Positions 58,667 to 64,000 of a stretch of 64,000 nt of DNA are shown here, one piece after another. A program made the position numbers and the translations under genes. A model generated the notes under the pieces. That model had not been told where the DNA came from. It made no database searches and saw only the letters and a program-made list of their open reading frames with translations. The DNA is from Owenia fusiformis (Eukaryota > Annelida > Polychaeta > Sabellida > Oweniidae): NCBI GenBank assembly GCA_903813345.2, contig CAIIXF020000009.1, positions 19,617,759-19,681,758 on the forward strand, given 5' to 3'. How positions within the stretch are numbered: position 1 is the stretch's first letter; each line of letters opens with the position of its first letter.

Positions 58667-61600
58667 TTATCGACCCGCGTTCCATCCATGGATCCGCCAG
58701 TTGGCCGTTTGTTGACGAAGATATACAGGTTGTTTGTATGGTACACCATAGACTGGTACTTCGTATGCGGGAGCGACATACACTGCTTTCTTTGGTTTAT
58801 AAACTGGTCTCCTGTAAGTAGGGACAGGGTAGGCTGGTTCTTCAAAGTTTCGTTGGTATTTCGCATAGGCCGCTTTGCTACAAACCTTTGTGTATTCGTC
58901 GAAAGCTGTCCCTGAAACAAAACGTGGCTTTAACGATTAATGTCCATGCTAGTCGTACGAACATAGGATACCCTCCATAATTTTGGCAACCTTAGCTCCC
59001 TCATTGAGCTACGTGGTAAAACCTTTTTATGTTTGAATTCTTATTTACATAACCTGCGAGGAAAATACTTATAATGTTGATGGAAATGTAATTTGACTTC
59101 ATTTCCATTAACGCTTCCAATTTTTTACATTTTTTCCTCAATTACAATAGGTCGAAAATTGATAATAAATTTGATGAATTTTTGAAAATCTATACTCCAA
59201 TGTAAACCAATATAATGGGAAATGGTGGGTTCGGGGGAAATCTTATATTTAAGGATATTTAGGCCTATCCAGTAAAAGAATCACTAAAAATATTTTTGTA
59301 TAGAAAATTGAATTGTCTAACGTTTTTGTACGCTAAGTGTAATTTACTTTATGAATACTTAAGTTACATAGCTTCAAAGTCATTTTTGAAAATCATTTTT
59401 CGACTCCTGTGTTATTTCAATGGGAGGAGTTTTTTTAAAACAAATTTGACTTTTAAGACCTATAACTTTTTTAAACCTGAAGAAACGTATCAATTTTTAT
59501 TAAATAAAGTTAGCAAATTCAATTGACTACCTAACTTGTATTTTTTGCAAGAGCTCGGACGGATAAATATTATGTCATGTGACTTTCAAAAATTCATCAA
59601 ATTTATTATCAATTTTCGACCTATTGTAATTGAGGAAAAAATTGGGAAAACTTGGAGGCATTGGACATGAAGTCAAGTTACAATTCCATCAATGTTATTC
59701 TCGCAGGTTATGTAAATAAAGATTCAAACATAAAGAGGCTTTAACAGTTACGGAGTTCAATGAGGGAGCTAAGGTTGCCAAACTTATGGAGGGGAGTGTA
59801 TCACACGCTACTTGTCATGGGAATTCTGACTATGGCGAGTTTTCCCTTTATTATGCCAGATGAATGCATAGTATGTGTTTCTATTGATTCCTTTCTCTTC
59901 TATTTAAATGTCATTTCAAAAACCAGATTTGATTCATATGGTTAAGATATTCGAAGTTGATATTAAAAAATTCAGGAAATTTTAGAATGAAGGAATACAC
60001 CCCATGCAGACAGATCGTCTGAAAAAACATTCGTATGATGTGGGACTCGACATTCACCAGGAAACTTGAAATAATTTGTCACCCATGGAGCAAATTATTT
60101 AATAAATGGTGAATGACAGCCACATAAAGTTCTATAAGTATGAGAATAGCATGACGTCTTGATATTTCAAGGTAACGGCGTTTGAAAAGTGATGGCGGTG
60201 ATTGGAATTACGAATAATAAGAAATAGACATCACATATCGAATTTTCCGAAACACAAAAACACGTATAAATAGTAAAGCCTGTAGGTCCGATCCCCCCTG
60301 GTAGCATTAACATTGGTCTCCAGTCAATCGAATACTATTAGCAAAATCTCATTTGTGTCTTTCATCTCCGCGATGAAACCCGGCCGTCGCCCGGACGATG
60401 TCTAAAATCGGCCGATGGTGCTCGATCATATCAAGAATATGTTTACGTAATTAAAAGGTTAAATGTCTTGCCAAGAGCATGCCCATGCTATTAAACATGA
60501 CATACTCCATGTATTCCTCAGATGATTTTTAAAACACTTACCGTATGGGCAATTCAAATAGAAAGGTTTGCAAGATATACAAGTCTTCCTCTTGCCGGTG
60601 TAGGGACCAGTCCTATATTTACAGTCACATTTGATAAAACCATTCTTGTTGTTACTGTCCGGAAACAGGCCACTTGGGTTGTAATCGCATTTTGAGTCAC
60701 AAGGATCTAAATAGAGATGTGAACATTTTATGTATATTCCCTCTCGGGTGCGCCCTGAGCAGGGCAAGTAAAGGTAAGTAAAGCAAGTAAAGTAATCTTA
60801 TAAATACCAGACGTTAATTCTGGTGTCAGCGTAAATATAGACCATACTACATACAGTATCTGCAATGGAATGGCCAAAAAACCAAAGTCCAGCAACCGGT
60901 ACCAATATACTGTACATACAATGTACAAACCTTCTTAAGCATTTGTATACACAAGTCAATTTAAAACAAAAGGCTATAAATGCAGTCATAACCTCATACC
61001 AAGGCAGCAGTCTACATGATTTCGTAGGCCTATGGCATTTCTTAAATATTAACTTTCAACTGAGCATTCAAATCACAAAATATGCCGCCATTTTTGAAAT
61101 ATGAGACAAAATGGTGAATTATGTATTTGCGTCACTCATACTATGAACGCCTATAATATCAATTAATTAATAGATGTACCTTAAATATAAGTATCTATCG
61201 CAAATTTAAATATGTCCAGTAAAAGAAAATGTTATCTGTTCAATTAAAAAAATATATTTTACTTTTTGTGATTTTATTACAAAGGGTCTATGAGTAATCT
61301 CCCATAAATAGAAGTCACATTTTCAAAAAAATTACCTTTTGAAACTATATTTTAAGTTATATTTGATCGGACACAAATTATACCGATATGGTATACACAG
61401 ATTTGTGTCAAACATATTAATGGATTCAATTTATATCATATTTAAGTCGATTGAGCAAGATATTTAGCACTATAAATCCTTTACTGAACCACCTATCAGA
61501 CTTCTACGTTTATATGAACGTGAACCGGGGAACAAGTAGAACAATATGACGCAGGCCCGTAGCCAGGATTTGCCAAGGGGGGGGTTCATTTTTCAAAAAA

Positions 61601-62934
61601 TTCCAGGGGGGTTCACATTTGACAATTTTGGCCCAAATATGGCTAAAATCACTTGAGAAGTGCTCAAAATGGTGAAAAACTGCATGATTTTGAAAGAATT
61701 TTTGGCCAGGGGGGGGGGGGGGGGGGGCGAACCCCCCTGGCTACGGGCCTGTGACGTCACATCCTGAGAAAAACTTAGTACGCGAACATTCCCGTTGGCG
61801 GTTTGCGTTGTGAAAAGAAGTGATGCTTAACCTCTCTATTGAAATACCCGTGTTAGTCCATTTTTCCCAACAATTTTTAGACCTTAGAACAGTACATAAT
61901 ACACTCGTACACGTATTTGTATTTCCCATCTCAGATTTCTCCATTTTAATGATGAATAGGTCCAGTCATACACCCCCTGGGGTGTCATAGCCTGTATAAT
62001 GTTGTAATTTTTGTAATGAAAACTGAAATAAATTATTTTGAAATTGAATTGAATTGAAGAGTACATGTAGAGTATACTTACTGTAAGCAGCTTGTTCGTA
62101 TTTTGGCTTGTACCCACAGACTCCATAATCACCCAACTGTTTCTTGTTACAAAGGTCACCGTCGCAGAAGTACCAGAGGGAATCTCCTTGGTATGCACAT
62201 TGTTTGTTAGGATCAACACCAAGGGACAAGTTCTCCTTGTTGGCACAACCACGATACACAACTACAGCAGGAATGAAAGGTAAAATATCAAATTACAGAG
62301 AGATGATGGCATACTTATTGAAAGGGATATTCTGAGTACACAATCGACTAATGTTAATTAGTATTATAACATAAATTGAACAAGCACTTGGACAGAGGAA
62401 ATCATTAAATCAACTGAAACCATGTGGATGTAAAATTGCGTAAGTACACAAGAAAATTAAATATGGTAGATTGCCAAAATACTCATCCTTGGCCCAAGAG
62501 TAATTCATTGCATTGCATTATCTGCAATGAGAAAGCAGTGAAGGACAGATCTTGAAGGATAAAGGATGAAAATACTATGTTTTCACTGTTTGTGGTTTCG
62601 CTCCTCCACTAATATTGAAAGCAAAACACGTTAGCGGGGCTACCAGTTTGCGGTAATTCTTTTAGCTTCTTTATTTTTTCTTATTTGTTTTTGTCTTGCG
62701 TTATATCTCTAATTTTTGAATGGTGATTAAATAAAGCGTTTGACTTACGTCCATTTGGATCCTTTCTTATGAAACACTGCCCGGAACTACATGCCAGTTT
62801 GTTCAAAGAGGCGGCATTAGCAGAGTCGATGAGAGCACACGCCATATTACCAGCGTTAGGTGATACGACATCCAAGATCTTTGGGCGTTTGCTGACGTAA
62901 CCGGAGGGAGCATAGTTACAATCGTAGCAATGAG
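58667..62934 (-). CDS. Ly6/quiver-like cysteine-rich secreted protein with Tyr-rich tail (5' exon not found)
   Basis: Exons 62934-62749, 62261-62082, 60706-60542, 58911-58667 (minus strand), in phase throughout, 257 residues plus a partial codon. Exons 1-2 form a three-finger (Ly6) pattern: HCYDC at the start, a middle pair CSSGQC, then VYRGCANKENLSLG, QCAYQGD and a closing CDGDLCN. The RGC and CDxxLCN pieces resemble the quiver/sleepless subgroup. Unlike GPI-anchored Ly6 proteins, it continues. Exon 3 has eight further cysteines and the end of exon 3 plus start of exon 4 read NCPYGTAFDEYTKVC, like the last part of a peritrophin-type chitin-binding domain; that match is tentative. The last 60 residues are a repeat of Tyr-Pro-Val units (YPVPTY, PVYKP, YEVPVYGVPY). 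The signal peptide exon must lie upstream of 62934; I found no convincing one up to 64000. TTTATT at 58586 reads AATAAA on this strand. Likely an extracellular matrix or secreted adhesive protein. Confidence 0.72.
58969..59800. mobile_element. 832-bp element with about 220-bp inverted ends
   Basis: The left end TACCCTCCATAATTTTGGCA and the right end TGCCAAACTTATGGAGGGGA-GTGTA are inverted. The match continues through the block AATTTTCGACCTATTGTAAT (and its complement at about 59150). It lies in the intron between the third and last exons of the Ly6-like gene. The same terminus occurs at 16884 and 48190 inside the 2.4-kb elements. Confidence 0.75.
61552..61751. mobile_element. Short 'GTAGCCAGG' inverted-repeat element, copy d (best preserved)
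   Basis: The ends CAGGCCCGTAGCCAGG and CCTGGCTACGGGCCTG are perfect inverse complements. A run of 17 G lies just inside the right end. It is 200 bp, in an intron of the Ly6-like gene. Confidence 0.85.
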
Positions 62935-63554
62935 CTATAAGAAGGGAGATATTTGATTAATATAAGAATACAATTCTAACGGTATTTGCAAAGGTATATG
63001 TTCATATAAAATATACCCATGTTAATGAGGTTCTATATTTAAAATTAACATTTCGAAAACAAAAGTCGAAAATATTCAAACAGCATAGACATGTTACTAC
63101 TTATATGGATTACTTTGATAATAGTATGTGTAATTGCTTTTGTGTATACAGTGATCGGAGTTCCATATATACAATAAAAACATTCTATATACAGTGAACC
63201 CTATGTACAATATAACTGTTTTCACAAATATTCAAATACGTTTTAAAATTGTATTATAAGGGTTATTGTCCCATCCTTTTCATCGAAACAATTCTTCACA
63301 AGTTAGTCCAACGGGGCAAATTATACTGCGACCATATCTCACTGTGATCATACTAGTCGAAATTCGTGGATTCAGTCCTGCACATGTTAATACGTGTCAT
63401 AGGTCCAGGCCTCTGTACTTTTGAATGGAATAATAGTGCACATTTGTTTAAATAATCTATATTACCTCTTCCGTGTATATTATACTTCATTGATTTACCA
63501 ACTTGTAGCTACGATATAAACACACATTCGGTGATATTGTTACTGCGATATATA
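62935..63554. other. 5' flank or first intron of the Ly6-like gene
   Basis: The acceptor at 62935 requires an upstream exon ending in phase 1. I found no start codon followed by a hydrophobic signal peptide and donor here on the minus strand, so the first exon is likely further right than this window or very short. Confidence 0.5.
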
Positions 63555-63888
63555 CGAGGGGTGATCAAGAATTTCTGGACCGTTGGCTCTATTTTTGCCA
63601 TTTTTTTATCCTTTCTTACTGATTTTTTCACATAATATAACCCAAATAAATAGCATCACATCATGAAGATTTCATTGTTCTATGACATCATTATCCCATT
63701 ATTTTTGTTACCATGGTAATCGGTGACGCGACAAGGTGGAGCTCAGAAAAATACCAAATTTGAAAATCAACAGTAGTTTTATATTACATTTTTTGACACT
63801 GTATTCATTGCTGAATATGTTACAAACATCCTCAAATAGGTTGTACTATATCATTAAGTATATTCATTAATGTTCATAATAACTGGCA
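63555..63888 (-). mobile_element. Downstream part and terminal repeat of the mariner-type element
   Basis: ACGAGGGGTGATCAAGAATT near 63554 has the look of a mariner-type terminal repeat, preceded by TATAT. It and the transposase fragment at 63889-64000 bracket about 330 bp of non-coding element sequence. The other end is outside the window. Confidence 0.5.
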
Positions 63889-64000
63889 TTATTCTTCTAT
63901 CAATTCTAATCCTCCAAAGTAGTTACCAGCATTTTGTAAGCATTTGTTATGCCTTTTCACCTATTCCTGAAAGATGTGATACAGGCCGTCTTTGCCTACA
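63889..64000 (-). pseudogene. Mariner-type transposase C-terminal fragment
   Basis: Minus-strand translation ends with VKRHNKCLQNAGNYFGGLE and a stop at 63889-63891. The RHxKC...GxYF ending is typical of mariner transposases. A stop codon precedes VKRH, so the copy is inactive. It continues beyond the right edge of the window. Confidence 0.65.

Overview
This is eukaryotic nuclear DNA from a bilaterian animal, most likely a marine invertebrate. Every gene is split by GT-AG introns of about 0.1-5 kb. The sequence is AT-rich and crowded with small inverted-repeat transposons. I cannot name the species. The abundance of fold-back elements, a Ly6-type protein with a tyrosine-rich tail and the compact introns would suit a lophotrochozoan (mollusc, brachiopod, annelid or nemertean), but this is inference. 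No prokaryotic, organellar or viral gene was seen, and I found no tRNA or rRNA gene.

Layout. (1) 1-17549, minus strand: a 29-exon gene of the VWA3A/VWA3B family. Its N-terminus is in the window and its C-terminus runs off the left edge. It has three tandem WL-plus-VWA modules, and only the last has a canonical metal-binding DxSxS. (2) 17550-23934: intergenic, with palindromes and repeat copies. (3) 23935-35224, plus strand: a complete 11-exon SLC43-type major facilitator transporter of 554 residues. (4) 35225-38967: intergenic, with a tandem duplication of about 0.8 kb that contains a palindrome. (5) 38968-42372, minus strand: a complete two-exon class A GPCR of 512 residues with ERY and an HPxxY replacement of NPxxY. 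(6) 42373-51500: a transposon-rich region with one copy of a 2.4-kb element (the other copy is at 14.7-17.0 kb), a Tc1/mariner-type fold-back nested in it, and a 2.4-kb element with long inverted ends that stops 84 bp before the next start codon. (7) 51501-57546, plus strand: a three-exon secreted protein that joins a transthyretin-like domain to a HExxH zinc-peptidase-like domain. Its 4.8-kb second intron holds an 846-bp palindrome and a non-LTR retrotransposon fragment. (8) 58667-62934, minus strand: four exons of a secreted Ly6/quiver-like protein with a second cysteine-rich region and a Tyr/Pro/Val-rich tail; the signal-peptide exon was not found. (9) 63555-64000: the end of a mariner-type element.

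The five genes do not form a pathway. They look like independent neighbours: a ciliary-type cytoplasmic protein, a plasma-membrane amino-acid-type carrier, an orphan receptor and two extracellular proteins. The two extracellular genes at the right have the most unusual domain combinations. All exon joins were checked by hand for reading phase. For the VWA3 gene, the SLC43 gene, the receptor and the Ly6-like gene, every proposed junction keeps the frame. The TTL-peptidase gene also keeps frame, with either of two possible donors for exon 1.
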